From Tetranychus cinnabarinus (taxonomy: Eukaryota; Arthropoda; Arachnida; Trombidiformes; Tetranychidae), in contig WHVY01000002.1 of NCBI GenBank assembly GCA_022266195.1, forward strand, positions 15,329,001 through 15,393,000: 64,000 bases of DNA, read 5' to 3'. This document shows, in pieces, positions 27,197 to 42,100 of the stretch. The translations under genes were made by a program, and so were the position numbers. Numbering within the stretch: position 1 is the stretch's first letter; the number at the start of each line of letters is the position of its first letter. The notes under the pieces are model-generated. The model had not been told where the DNA came from. It made no database searches and saw only the letters and a list, made by a program, of their open reading frames with translations.

Positions 27197-30100
27197 CTGA
27201 TTATTCACCAAACAGCAAAGGTACAAGCAATTACAAAAGTGAAAGAAGATGAAGCAGAAGAAGAAGAAGAAGAAGAAAAGAGAGAAAAAGTTTTCATCAA
27301 TAAATTGAATAAAACAATTCGATTCGAAAAGAATCAATCGAATGACCGGAAATTTGGACATGAACAAATGAGAATTGAAATTGCATGCACAAAAGTCGAG
27401 TTGACATTTTTCCCCTTCTAAATGAACTTTCAATTGCTTCGTCAACTTTTGTCAACAAATGCTCATCTGTATGTCATTAACGGTACAAGTAAAGACCATT
27501 TTGCGAAACAAAAAAAAGAGTTTCAATTCTGTTCCGGTTTTCCAATCATTTTTATCTTCTTGTTTATCCTGAAAATGTTTCCTTTCTAACCTTTTTTCAT
27601 ATTTTTCCCTTTCTTCCCTTTCTTCTTCCTAATAATACATCTTCTTCTTCTAATTGCTTTTATTAGTCTTCTTCACCAACAATGCGAACAGGCAAAAAAA
27701 AAAGAGAGAAGAGAAAGAAAAAAAATCTCCATCTTGAATCATCATAATCATCTCCTACGTTGCCTACGATTCTCATTCCTTGTTACGTTCACTGAACTTA
27801 TCTACACCTCATCATTCCTCTCTATTCAAGGATTTCCAGTATTTAGCAGTTATCTTCATCATCAACATCTACTTCATCATCTTTTTTTTGACTCAAAAAA
27901 AAACACTGAATATGGGTAGACCGTGATGAGGGTAATAATGATTGGTAATTGCTCTGCCATTGATTGATTAGTACCTCAAGTTAATAATCATTGATATAAA
28001 AATAAAAGCGAACACAAAAAATCCAAGAATTGATGATTATTATGATGAGAATGAAAATGATGAAAATGATGATCCATGAAAAGACACAAGATTTAATTGA
28101 GGTTGAACCTTTTTTCTCATTCTCTTCTTTCCTCATTCGTACCAATAATTAGATTCATTGATCAATAGCAAAATTATATTAAAAAAATGAAAAACAATAT
28201 TGAAATGAACAAATTAAAAGGTTAAAATGAATGAACAAAAAAATAATACAAACTTGAAATAAAAAAACAATATTTGGTTTCCATTGATTAAAATGAAACA
28301 TTTGATAACAATTATTGGGAAAAGAAAGTTTAATTTTCGTTGACGTTAATTAAAGGCAATATTTTCTTTCAGCTAAATGCTTCATTTTCTCGTTCGCCTT
28401 CGTTTCAGAGTTTCAATTATCTTCTAAGCCAATAGTTATTAGCATTGTCAACTTGCAGGTTAGTAATTATGTTTTGGTAAAAATGAAATAACCTCTAATA
28501 ACTACCTTGGCCCCTATCCGAAGCAAGGGACATTCAATTGCAATTCAATTGAAATAGTAATTATAAGTAGAGAAAGAAATAACATCAACCTTGCAATTAA
28601 CAAAAAAAACACAATTACACCAAATATTATTCAATGAATGGTGCACTTTGCAATATCTTTTGCAGAACAAAAGTTTAGCTCATTTTTTCCAGCTTTTCAT
28701 GTTCTTTTGTTGTTCTCAGTGATAATAATGAAAATGATAATAAAGTGAAATGATAATCAAATGAAAAGTAAATAAGATTCGCGATTTGTTTTACATTTGG
28801 TTTCTTTTGTGGTTTTCACGATTGAATTGCATTTTGGTGCAATTTTAATTGTTAAATTAAAAATTAAAAAAACTTGCAAACGTAAAAATTGTCAAGGAAA
28901 ATCGTTTAATTTGAATCGCTTAAATAATATTACAAGAGAGAGAGAGAGAAGAGGTATGAAGAAGAGGAAGAGAAACATTTGTATTTTTCAATGGATGTTG
29001 GGAATGATGAAGTATATTTTACGTGTTTAAATGGGTTTTTTAAAGGTATTGTTGTGTGAGTTTGAATGTTGTTTATGTCATTGTTTTTTGTGATATTTTA
29101 CTTTTTTCTTGAAGAAAGAAAAAAAGAAATGTTGAAAGAAAGAGAGAGAGAGAGAAAGAGAAAAGAGTTCGATGCAAGGAAAAAAAATGTGACGATGATG
29201 ATGGTGGTGATGAAGAAGATGAAGAAGTTTGAGGGAAATTGTGATAAACAAGGAATGATAGCATTTTCACATTCATTGTTTCTCTTTTAACATTTGAACA
29301 TTTTTTTTCTGCCTTTATTTTGTTCCTTTCATTGCCTTATTTGCTACTCAAAATTGGGTTTTTGTTTCATAGTAATCTTTCATCAGATGATGCTTTTGTT
29401 TTTATCATGCAAATTTGCATTTATCTGAGTTGTTTCGAAGTTCTAGTCTTCTTGTTTACTTTTATATTATTTACTGTTTATGTATAGATATTTTTTGTTC
29501 TTGCGTCTTTTACTTTCGCATTTGTTTTCGTTTGCGATGATCACTTGCAATGAGATGTTACCTTTAACTGTACAGTAGTCATTTGAGTCCGAAATCTTTT
29601 TGAATTGGATCCCGATTTGGTTGTTGGCGGGGTTGTCAGTTGTCCACTTGCTGAAGCAGAGGTTGAACAATTGTTTAACGGTAATTTGCTTTCTTCGGTT
29701 GTTGAGGCTGAGGCTGCGGCTGCTGCTACTGCTGCAATGGCTGCTGCTGCGGCAGCGGCTGAGGTTGACGATGATGAGGTATTGACTTGACCACCAGTTG
29801 ACTTTAATCCGGTTGCACTGTTGAATAAGTTTGTCGGTAAAACTAGATCATAATCATCTTCTTCTTCCGACTCGGAGTCTGATTCACCCAGCTCAGATCG
29901 ATCACCAAATGGATCACCATAACCTCCAACCATGTCATCATCATACCCTGTTCCATCACCTGATTCAATGGGTTTGGATAAGTCTAAAGGTAAATCACCA
30001 CCCAAGCCAAGGGCTGCCTTTATGTTTAAGGAAAGGTCAGCTGGACTGGTGGGAGCAGCTCCACTATTGGAACCACTGGATGCGTCTTTAAATTGACCCG

Positions 30101-33100
30101 AGGTTACTTGATCCATGTACTTTTGGAATGAATAGATTTGCTGTTGCAACATTTCTGGTGTTAATGCGGCTTTCACTTCGTCTGATGTATCCTCGGAAGG
30201 ATCACCATCAGGCAAGGCGTCTATGTTGATATCACCTTTGGTATATTGGTCAGCATGGCGAGTGGCTAAATGAGATTCAAGGGCTGATCGAGCTTTGAAC
30301 AAGGCTCGACAAAAGGGACACCGTTTATGGATTGCTTGTTGATGGGCACGAAATTGACCTTTTCGCTCACGAGCTCGAGTATTTTGAAACCATACTTGAA
30401 CTACTCGCTTTTTAAGACCGACTTCTTTGGCAATGCTTTCCAACATTTTTCGACTTGGATTGGATTCAATTGTATACTTTTGATACAAATAGTCCAATTG
30501 TTCGGGTAAAATTGTTGTTCGAAGTCGCTTGTCACGCGGTTGATCACCTAACATTCCTGAATTTGTTGCACTTGTTGACGCACCAGACACACTTCCACCG
30601 CCTCCTGCATTTGATGTAGAGTCCATTGAATCTTCATCTTCTGGAAGTTTACGTTTCAAGGAAAGATTGTTGATGGACGAAGAAGAGGTTGACGATGAAT
30701 TGAGTCCAGTAAGTGAATTGACAAATTGTTGCTGTTGTTGTTGTAAACTTTGAACTGCTGCTGCAGCTGCAGCATTACCTGATGCAGCAGCAGCGGCAGC
30801 GGCGGCCGCAGCGGCTGCAGCAGTCATGCTACCCGGTGGACAAGCTTCATACTGAAGTATCCCAAAGGGTGAGGTGGATGGATAAGGTGGAAACAAAGAT
30901 GGGTGCATCAAGTGGACCAATTGATGTTCTTGGCAAAGGTCGAAACGAGGGAAAACAAGTCCACATTTTTCACAGCGAAACGCACCATTGGATGAGTTGG
31001 CTGAAGGTGATGATGAGGGTCTAGAAGGATTGTTTGTCTCGGAGGGTGTTGGTGAAGCGGTCGAGTCTCGTTGATGGTGGTGTGATGAAGTTGTATTGTT
31101 GGTTAAATTGGCTGGAGCCAGGGTTGAAGGTTGTTGTTGTTGTTGACCAGAAGAGGAGGAAGATGAGGATAAAGATGAGGTTGATCCATTGTTACCTGTT
31201 GACTTGGGATCGACAGTTAAAGAAGAGGAAGATGTTGATGCAAGGTTGTTGAAATTATTGGTGTTGTTAGTGTTATTATTATTGTTACTCGTACCCGTTG
31301 TTGTTGTAGATCCTGAGTTTGATTGTTTGACTTCTAGCGAGGGAGTTAATGAATCGACCAACTCTTTGACTGATGATGGTGCTGGTGTTGAAGCTGCCGA
31401 TGACATGCTCGCTGCTCCCGGTGACGCGGCTGCAGCTTGCCTTGCTTCTTGAGCTGCTTTAATTTGACTTATTTGGGCGGCCAATGGATTTTCATCTTTA
31501 AAACAAGCTGACTTTGAATGTTTAATCAAATCATAATAACGTTGGAAAACTTGGCAACATTTTTTACACTGATAGGTTAGTCCAGCAGTCTTGGACAGTT
31601 TACCCTGAGAAGAGTCATCATCGGTCATTGAGGTGGGCTGATTTTCATACACTTTACGAGCCTTTTGACGTGCATTTTGAAACCAAACAACAATAACACG
31701 AGGTGAAAGGTTAAGAAGCTTGGAAAGATATTCAAGATCATCATCTTTAGGGTATGCATTTGATTCAAAAAATTCTTGCAATACTTTAATCTGATAATCG
31801 GTGAAACGAGTTCTATTGGCACGTTTACCAGGAGTGGTACCGGAAGAGGGTCCTGAAGATGAAGAGTTGCCTCTATCACCACCAGTTGAACCCGAGGAAC
31901 CAGTGGGTGGCGAGGCAATACCAAAGCCACTTGTTAATCCAGCTGCGGCTCGATGAGAGGCAGCAGCATCTAAAGCCATTTGAAGTGGATTAGAGGTTAG
32001 ATGACCAGGTAAACCAGAGGTTCCAGTGAGACTAGAGAGGCCAGCAAAGAGAGACTGAGGTGGTTGACCACTTTGCTGTGAACAAGTGTCATTGGTTGAG
32101 ATTGAGCTCATTGAAGATTCAGAGCGAGGTGACATTGTATATGATTTGGCATAGTCAAAGGGTTCACAACGTGCACCTGTTACTCCCTTTGAAGTTAAAT
32201 TTGCTGCCAATGATGAAAGGTGTTGCTGATGGGAAACGTTAGATTGATTCACTGTTGATCCGGTTGTTGTTGGTGTTGAACTTGCTCCCAAATGATTGGT
32301 TAAACTAAATGTAACTGATGTATCGGGTGTAGATGTTGATTCACGGTTACGTCTCATCTCTAATCTAACTGAATCATCTTTACGTCCACCATCATCATCA
32401 GATGAGGTGAAATCATATTCAGATTTAGTGTTTGCTGTAGACATCATTTTAACTTCATTAATAGATAGATTCAAAGTTGCTGGCATTGTTGATGTTGATA
32501 GGTTGGTAGATTCAATCAAACTTGATTCATGGTTACCTGGATCTTCTTTAATCAGACAATGAGCACTATTATTACCAACTAGAGGACCACTACTATTATT
32601 TAAATTAACTTTAACCTCTTTGTTGGGTTTCTCTTCGTCTAATTTTTCTTGTTTAATTGTTGTTTGAGATTCACCGATAGAAATAACTTTGGCCTCACCA
32701 GTTTTTTCGTACTCTTCAAGGTTTAAAATGGTTGAAGGTGGATTATTGAAATTATAAGGTGAATCTTTGTTTCTTTGACGTTCTTTGAAAAGTGTATTAC
32801 GGAACCAATGTTTAATCACCTTTAATGGTAGACCAGATTTTTCAGACATTTCTTGGAGTTGCTCTTCAGTTGGTGAATTGTTAATGTCGAAATATTGTCT
32901 CAACACTTTCAATTGATCATCAGTAATTCGTGTGCGAGCACGTTTAGGTTGTTGTGCTTGAGCCTGAGCTTGTTGTTGTTGAGCTGCAGCGGCTGCGGCA
33001 GCAGCAGCAGCAGTCAACTGTTGCTGTTGTTGAGCTAATAGTTTTTGTTGAGCAGCGGCGAAAAAGTTGGCTTCGGCTCCTTGAAGAGCGGCGGACTGTG

Positions 33101-36100
33101 ATGATGAACCACCATTGTTACTTGAACCAGCAGCAGCGGCCGCAGCGGCAGCGGCAGCAGCAGCTGGATTACCTGAAGCTTGAGCAGCTTGATGATTAAA
33201 GGCGGCAGCAGCAATGACTGGGTCAAGATGAGGCATCATGATTGGTATCATGGGTGGATGTAAACCCATAGCTGCGGCAGCAGCAAAATTTACATTCATA
33301 CCGGGAATATTCATGGGCATTCCCATGCCAGCAAGTCCCATTGACATTAACAATTGACTAAACTGTATTTGAGCAGCAGCCATTTGTGCTGACATTTCAG
33401 CTTGAGATCCATTGGCATTGGCATTACCCGAGTTACCAGATAATCCTTGTCGATTTGATGTTGATGAGGTTGATGTTGAATTTGTCGTTGAAGAGGATGA
33501 ATTTGGTGTAGCTGTTGTTGCAGTTATTGACATTGAAGGAGCACCATGACTGGTTGCAGACGATGAGGTGGATTGATTCTTACCTCGTCCTCTTTCTCCT
33601 CCTCCTCCTCCCATTTCATTTCGTGTTCCTTCTGCATAATGAACATGACCAGAAGATGAAGTTGCCTGAGACAAATGGTTTTGTACAAAAGAAGCTGGTG
33701 TGATTGTGACACTGGTTGAATCAGCACCGCCACCTGATGAAGTGGTACTTGTTAATCCATTAGCGTTGAGAACATCATTTACAAAAGAGTCAACATTGGA
33801 ACTTGTTATTGGTGTTACGGTGGTTGTTGGTGTTGAAGAGCTCACATGAACTGTTGAAGATGATGTTGATCCAGAGGTTAGTGAAGAGAGTGGCACTGAA
33901 TGTGAGGTGGAAGATGATGAAACTGAAGGTGAGGAAAGGATATTGTGATGGTGAGCAAGATGATGATGACGACGATCATAATCTTTCCTATATTCATCAG
34001 CAAAAGTTTCAACCAGGGTAATAGGAACTATAGCCGAATGAACTTCTTCTCGGTGAGCTTTGAGAACCCAAATTGAGGAGAACTCTTTATTACAAAAATC
34101 ACATTTAGATCTATTGATTTCGGGTAAATTAGTTGACCCTGGTAAATCACTTTTATCCGCTGATGATACACTATTAATTACACCGTGGTCACTGTTACCA
34201 CTTTTGTCACCAGAATCTTTCATTATCACATCATCAGAGTCAATTTTTTCTTCTTTAGGAACTTTACGGCGTCTCTGATGGTTTTCATTGAATTGCATTA
34301 CAATCTCAAATCCCCACGTTTCAAGTAAATGTTTATAACCTGGAGGCTTTGATTTGCAAACTGGTGCATTGTAGTATTTAGTTTGACTAGCACGGATAGC
34401 AGCATTCAACTGTTCTTGAGCTGTTTGTTGTGCTTGATGTTGTTGCTGTTGTTGCTGTTGAACTGCAGCCAAAGCTGATGCAGCGGCAACAACTTGTTGC
34501 TGGAAAGATTGTCCTTCTTTACCTGTCATTGATTTCAATCCTCGAGGACCAAAAAGTGAGCAAATTTGTTGATGTTGAATGAAGGTTTCTTGGTTAGGAA
34601 CAATGGTTCCACACCGATTACACGAATATAAACCGGCATTGGTACCAGAAGAGTTATTTGCAGACGATGAGTTTGACGAAGCAGCGGCGGCAGCGGCTGC
34701 TGCTGCTGCTGCCATGGCTGCAGGATTGGTTAGTAAAAGTTGACCACCAGTGGCCAAGTTGAGGGCAACAGCTTGCTGCAAAGAAGCTGCTTGTTGTTCA
34801 GTTAAATCACCCAATTTACCAGAGTTATTTGATGACAAAAAGTCACTATTTTTGGATAGCGAAACAGAGGTAACACTAACATCACCTGAACTCGTCGTTA
34901 TTGAAGATGAGTTTAGATCGGGTCGTTCAATTAATGGTATGGTTGGGTCAATTTGACCGGATAGTGTTAACTCTTTAATCTTTGTTGCTCTGGTTTGATG
35001 TAAAACAGATCGTATATGAATATCAAGAGCGGGTCCATTATTGTAGGCCACTTTACAAATATTGCATCGGTAGGGTTTCTTTTCATTGGTAGAAGACGAA
35101 GTTGTCAGATCACTTGATAAAGATGAACCGGAAATAACAGGTAGAACAGTGGTTGAACAGTTTTGAGCAGAAGGTGTTGTTGTTGTTGTTGCGGTGGTTA
35201 ATGAGATTGAAGAGGATAGAGGTGAAGGTGAGGAAGATGAGAGATGACGACGATGACCAGCATTAGTTGTAACAATTGAGTTTGCCAGAGAAGAGGCAGA
35301 GGTTAAGGTGGTTGATGATGAGATAATTGGAGGTGAAGAAGAAGTAATTAATGGAGAAAGGGTTATATCATTGGCACAGTTAAGACTCTCTTTACCAGAT
35401 AGAGTTGTATTTGATGCTGCTGCTGCCGCTGCTGCTGCAGCTGCTGCAGCTTCTTTAGCTTTAGCTGCTCGATGAATGTGAGAAACTGAATTATTGTGAA
35501 CCTGAAGGATTGTCTTCTGTGTAAATGATTCCTTACATAGATCACATTTGTGTGGACGATTTGGATCAAGATATTTCTCCATTGACGGGTAACTCAATTT
35601 TTCACCTTTACGATGAAGCAGAGTCTTGTTGTGAGCTGTTAAATAGGATTGACGAGTAAATGCAACTTTACATCGATGACATTTGTACTTGCGATTGGGA
35701 TCATTGTAACCATCTTCAGCTGCTGTTTGACTGTTTAATTGATCTTCAAGGGTTACCCTTTCTGTGGATGAGGTCAACTTGAAGTCCATTTCATTAGCAA
35801 CCATTTCTTCATCCAGTAAATCATTGTTTACATTGTTATTGCTGCTATTGTTACCATGAGCTGTAGCTGACATTACCAAGTCCATGGCTTCATCACCATC
35901 TAACCCTGTACCTGATTCACTAGTGTCCATCATATCACCGTCACCTTCACCATCGTCCTCCAAAACACCACGAGCTGATTCCTTTTTGAGAAGCTCGGTT
36001 GTCGCTGGATCCAGGATACCGCCACCATTGCGTCCAACAGATAGTAACATTGGATTATTGGCTAAACTCTGTCTATATACATCCAACTCTTCCTCGGACA

Positions 36101-39100
36101 TGTTTGGATGAGTGGTTTCGACATGTTTACGCAATGATTCAACGGAACGGAAACTTCGTCTACATAAACAACATTGGGTCGCTGCTCGGATTAAATGATA
36201 TTGCGAGTGAAGCTGCAATTTTTCAATTGTTTTAAATGCAAGGGAACACTGGTTACACCTATACTTGTAAACATGACGATCACTAACTGATGCTTGAGAA
36301 TCAACAGATTTAGAGCGAACCGTTTTGGAACCGGAAGAAGAGGAAGAAGACATATTTATCGAACTATTGTTTAAGGAGACTGAAGAAGATAAATTAACAC
36401 AATCATCACGAGATCCATCAATTGAGTCATCCATTGAACAATCAGAACGACCATCACCATTGTCTGGACAACCTAGAGAAGATGAACCATCATCATCACC
36501 TCCATTGGTTGATACATTATTAGGAACATTATTACCATCTTTAACTGACGATTTATCATTATTATTGGAAACAGTCTCTGAAATGGTTGTTGTTGTTGTT
36601 GCAGAAGACATCAGACGATCAACAACTTCTTTATTGGCAACATTATGAGTCTCAATGAGATGAGTCTCGAGACCCTTTCTGGTTTCACAAGGAGACTGAC
36701 ATAGAGGACACAAAACAACAATTGTTAAAGCTGTTGAAGAGGAACCAGAATGAGATGAAGAGGATAGAGATGAAGGTGAGGTGGTTGTAGATCCACCAGC
36801 AACACCACTAGATAACTGATTTGGTGAAAGTTTAGCCTTTTTAGGTGAACTAGGTGATGATAGAGTTGACAGATGGGCAGACGAGTTTAAACTTGTGGTT
36901 ACTGGTCCCACCATTAAACCTGATTTATTGTTTAACTGATTGGCATGGGCATTAATCAGGTGAAGGGAAAGTTTACCTTCCGAGTTGGTTGAAAAATTAC
37001 ACTGTGGACATTGATGACTGGTAGAGGTTGAATTAGAGTTGGCAGAGGTTGAAGAGGATCCCACTGAATTTGCAAGTTGCTGTTGTTGTTGTTGTAGTAA
37101 AGCTTGTTGCTGCTCTAAAAGGAAAACATGATTGGCCGATAAACCGCTTAAACCGCTTAAACCAAGTCCAGAAAACAATGCGGCCGCTGCTGCAGCCGAT
37201 GATGGATCCGGATTGGATCCAGAAAGTGACGCTAAAAAGGATTCATTCAAATCTTCAAGCATACTACTTGTTAGCTCATCTAGACAAGGAAAAGACAAGA
37301 AGAAGAAGAAGAAGAAATTTAAAATTAAAAAAGATTGATCAAAAGTAATTACAATAAGCAATCAATTTGAAATGGGAAAACCAAATTTGTTCAAATGTCG
37401 ACTCTCATAATGAATAATGATCACTTTTCATCAACATCATAATCAAAGTTAATCAACGATTTTTTTGACATTTTTTTCCCTTCTTTTTAACCAACCAATA
37501 ACTCAACATTTCTCACCAATTAGCAATATTATCATCTTGATTTTACCATTATATTAACATTAAACTATCTATTTTAATTACTATTGATAATTTTTAATTG
37601 GCCAAAGTTGATTGCATTAGACATTTTTTTGTTGCTATTTAACGTTTGTTTGTAACAATTAAGATTGACAGGAAATTGTTGATAAGGGCAGTAAATTAAA
37701 AAAAAATGTTACATTAAGTGTAGTTAATAACAACAACAAATACTACAATTTAAACATTAATGAAAGTGAAGTGAAAAAAAAAGTTAATCACAAATGACAT
37801 TGAGAGTTAATAGTAAAGTTGAGTAAATTAGTAAAGTCAAAGTAATTTAATTGAATCATTAATTGCTATTGTTGGTGATAATAAATACAGCTGCGAAAAT
37901 GGAGTTAGACCTCGATACCATATCTTTGGCGCATTGTTTGGTATCCAAGCATATCGATAGTAGATTTTTTTAGATAAATTAAGCACAATCAACATCGATT
38001 CAATGCTTTGACCAATAAGTCTTGATTTGATGTTGATTAGCAAAAATTTATCTCAAAAAATCTACAATCAATATGCTTAGATACCAAACAGTGCGCCAAA
38101 GATATGGTATCGAGGTCTAACTCCATTTTCGCAGCTGTATAATAATAATTCAATATTAAGGTTTGCTGGTGCATGCAATTTATTGGTTTAATTACGAGAG
38201 AAAATTTTTGTTCAACAAAAAAGTTGAATTTAAATGCATTTGCTATTAGATAATATTTCAATCTTTAATGAAAAGGTTGAATTTAAAGTTGATTAACAGT
38301 TGATTACCGAGTTTGATTCAAGGTTTCTCATTGAATTATGATAAATGAATGATATTTGTTGATGGAAATGTGAGAAAAGGTGAAAAATTGTTTAATGGCG
38401 GCGGATCCTGAACATTACAAGTTGTACGTGTTAATAAAAGCGTCACGCACGCATTAGCACATCAATGTGTTAACTCAATTATAATTGTAATGTTCATCTC
38501 AATTGAAGCAAATCAGTGGTTAAATGACAGTAATCAAGAGAAGTAAACAGAAGAAATTAAAGTTTAATTAAGTTGATCAAAGTGACTTTGAGCGAGAAGA
38601 AGAAGAAGAAGAAGCAAAAAAAGTTGCACTTTTTTGCCCAAATTGTCGTTAATTAAGAAACAATTTCATGACCAATCAATTTAAGATTGTCCAACATTTG
38701 ATTATTGGACAAATCAACTGTGAATTAAATTGTGATCAACTTCCGGAACCTTAATCAACATTGAATCCCTTGAGCAATTGGTTTACAAGTTTATCACTTG
38801 GACAAAATGTTAATCGAGAAAATAATGAAAATGATAATTTACTTTCAAATGTTGATTATGTTGATTAAAGGACGAGGAAAGTACAAATGGCAAGAAAAGT
38901 GATTTACAGTAAAAAGTATTAACAAGTGACCAGAAGAAGAAGAAGAAGCAAAGTTGTCTTATAAAATTAGATGGACAATCAACCATTATTTATATTGCTA
39001 TTAAATTAATCATTAAACATGACCAAAAGAAGAAAGTCTTTCAGGTTAACAACAAAATTAGACTAATAATGATCAACATTGAAAGGGATTCATCAACATC

Positions 39101-42100
39101 ATTAAAGAGCTTTTGTTTTCCCAAAAAAAAAGAGTAACTTCATCTTTTCCTTCAAATGCAATATCCTGTTTCATTCAATTGATACAAAAATACCAATAAC
39201 CGATGGCGTGAAGCCCTTAATCACAATCAACTTAATTAACGTTGGTTCATGTTGACCAATAGAAGGTTGAAAATCAATTTAAGTTTATCATTTTCATGAT
39301 GATGGTTGCCGATGAAATGTAAAACTTGTTGCAACTGGAAAAAGTTGATTAACCAAAAAATCTTATTCTTCCATTAGTTTTTTCATCTTTTGTTAAAACT
39401 TTTCATTGGAGTTTCAAGTTTGTTCATTGTTGCTTCCATTCATTATTATCTCATCAGATAATGTTAACTGATTGTTTTGTTTATTAAATGGTGAGCAAAA
39501 GGCTCAGAATCAATTGTCATTAATTAAAATTGATTAGAAATGATTAATTTCCTAATTATATCAATTAAAATTAATTAACTTTTATTGATTACAGTTTTGC
39601 GCTTTCTTTCAATTTCAACAATTTAAAAGCTAAAAATGGTGCTCTTCCCTTTTCATCATGAAAGACATTCTTTACCAACAATCATTTTCAATTAATCACT
39701 GTTAATAAGGAAACTAATGAATTTAAATTAATCTCTTTGATTGTCATTGTCAGTCCTTGATGTAAACATTTTTACCGACAACAATTTGCTCATCTTTACA
39801 CTGGCTCTTATCATCATGAACGACAAGATGAAAGATGAACAACTTTCCTTCAACATCAAAAATTTCACTTTTTTCTTCCTTATCTGATGATCTGAGTTTC
39901 AAAGTTTCAACAAAAGTCTTTATGATTTACCTTTCATTAGCAATTCATGGAAATTTCATTTTTAAAAGTTGAAACATTTGTTGTCTCTTAAGTATCATTT
40001 AGCATTACAAATGTTTACAATTTTTTTATCATTTTTTTCTTGTTCTTTTATTCATTTCTGCTGTTCAATTGTTGAAGGCTTTAATCAGATGAATTATTGC
40101 GCCTTTTAATTGAAAAAGCTGTTGTTGCGCTAATTTTGATTGTAAGACATTGATCAATATTATAATAAATGATTTCCTATTTTCAAATTGACCTCGAGTT
40201 GAACAAATGTGATTGAAAAACGTCAATTTATAATCTCAATTGTTCCTTGAAGGAGAGATTGAAATGGAAATGAATTTTATCCGAAAAGTTGAAGCAAATT
40301 GTAATCAACATGAAAAATGATTAACATGCAAATCAATTGATTGGCAATTATTAAAAGCGTGCATATTTTTAATGATTTAACCTTGGATCGAGAAATGGTT
40401 CCAATAGTTAAAAGGTAAATCAAATTGTAATTAAACATTAAAGGTTATTACAAAACGAGTTGAAGGAAAAGACAAAAAGGTAAAAAAATGCAATCAAATT
40501 AATCATTTCTCTGAAAGTGATTAAATCTAAAATTAATGTCAACAGAGTCAATATTTAATTGTTGATCGCAACAATTAATCAAAAAGAGAAAAAGTTGAAA
40601 AGAAGAAAAAATTTGCTTCCAAAATTACAAAGTTTGCTGAGTAAATAAGAAAAGATGAGAAAAGTTGAAAGATTTTTTCTTTGAAGGATTACAGAGTTCT
40701 CTTAATTTGCATATCAACCAGGCCTTACGGGCCAAGCTAGTTGGAGGACAAAGTGATCATGAGATTGGTTCAGAGGAAAGGTGAGACTGGAAACGATGTA
40801 AACGATTGACAAAAGACTGGTAAGGTTAACAGGGCAACAAAAAGTATTTGACAAAGGTAATTGTGAGAAACCAACAAGGTTAAGGATTTTGGGCACACAA
40901 AGAGACGACACAACAAAAAAGGTAAATCTTTTGAAATAACAAGACGAACAAGATGGCGAACAAGATGAGGAGGACGAGAAGATGAAAAGCTGAAAATTAA
41001 GGTAAGAAGAAGAAGAAGAAAGGTAAAATGTCTTCAAGTGTGTAACTTCAAACGTTTGTTAACTAAAAGGTTTGGTTAAACCAAATAATTACCAATTAAA
41101 GCTCAACATTTAAGCTCAAGGAAATAAAATGCTTTTTTTGTGTCTCTTCAACTTTAAGCTAACAGAACTGGATTTGCCAATTGCTGTTGACTGTTGATTA
41201 GAAACAAAATTTTTAATTTGATATCAATCATAACTTGACTGATTAATTAATTAACCTTTTCAATTTAACTTTTCTTCAGTTTAAAGTGTTCATTGGAAAG
41301 TTGGAAACTTTCAAAACTTTATTCACATTTCGATTCAAATTCAGTTTGAGATTTAGATTAAATGGAACCTTGGAAATGCGCTTTTGCGCTTCTAAAAGCT
41401 TTCTAATCCATTTTTAATCTGTTAATGGTTTCCATTATTATCATCATTTGATTATTATTTTTACACCTTTTTTTTGTTCCTCTCTCAAGGTAAGGTTAAG
41501 GGTGAGAATGTTAACGAATTAGGAGCGTTAAGAGTGAGACAGGATGAAAAGATGTTGAATTAGTTGACATGTTTTACGTTTGTTATTGTTATCCCAAAAG
41601 GAGCCAAAAATCAGCATAAAAAGAATAACATTTTTACTGTAAAGCGCAAAAGGTAACATAAGGTAAGCTCGAAAAGTAATAATGATGATAATAATTGATT
41701 GAGCAAATGATGAGGATAAAGAGAAAGAGAAGAGAAGAAGAAAAATTAACAAAAGATGATTGGAAAGGAAATAAGATGATAATGATGAGGATATTGTTTG
41801 TTATCATTCAACTCGTCTGCCAATAATGTTAATTTGAAAAGAGGATGAAGCACACACAAAAAAAGGTGAATCCAAGTGCAAAAATAATTATAAAATGATT
41901 TTAAAACAACATTTCAAGTTATTTCATTTTATATTCAAGAATTGCAAATCAATTTCATTTTCTTGATCAATAAGGTTTTGGCCTGTTGTTGGGCGTGAAA
42001 GTTCAGAAGAAAGCTCATCAAGAAGAAGAAAAATTATAAATTAGTTTCTCATCAGTTTCAGAATGAAAATGATGGAAGGAAAAGATGATAATTAGCATTC

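Noticed and set aside
29600..37348. Many ORFs on both strands over the giant exon
   Set aside because: Frame shadows caused by Gln, Ala and Ser codon runs; only the minus-strand frame carries conserved domains.
38037..38261. Minus-strand 74-codon ORF across the MITE
   Set aside because: It follows the inverted repeat and adjacent AT-rich DNA; there is no transposase similarity.
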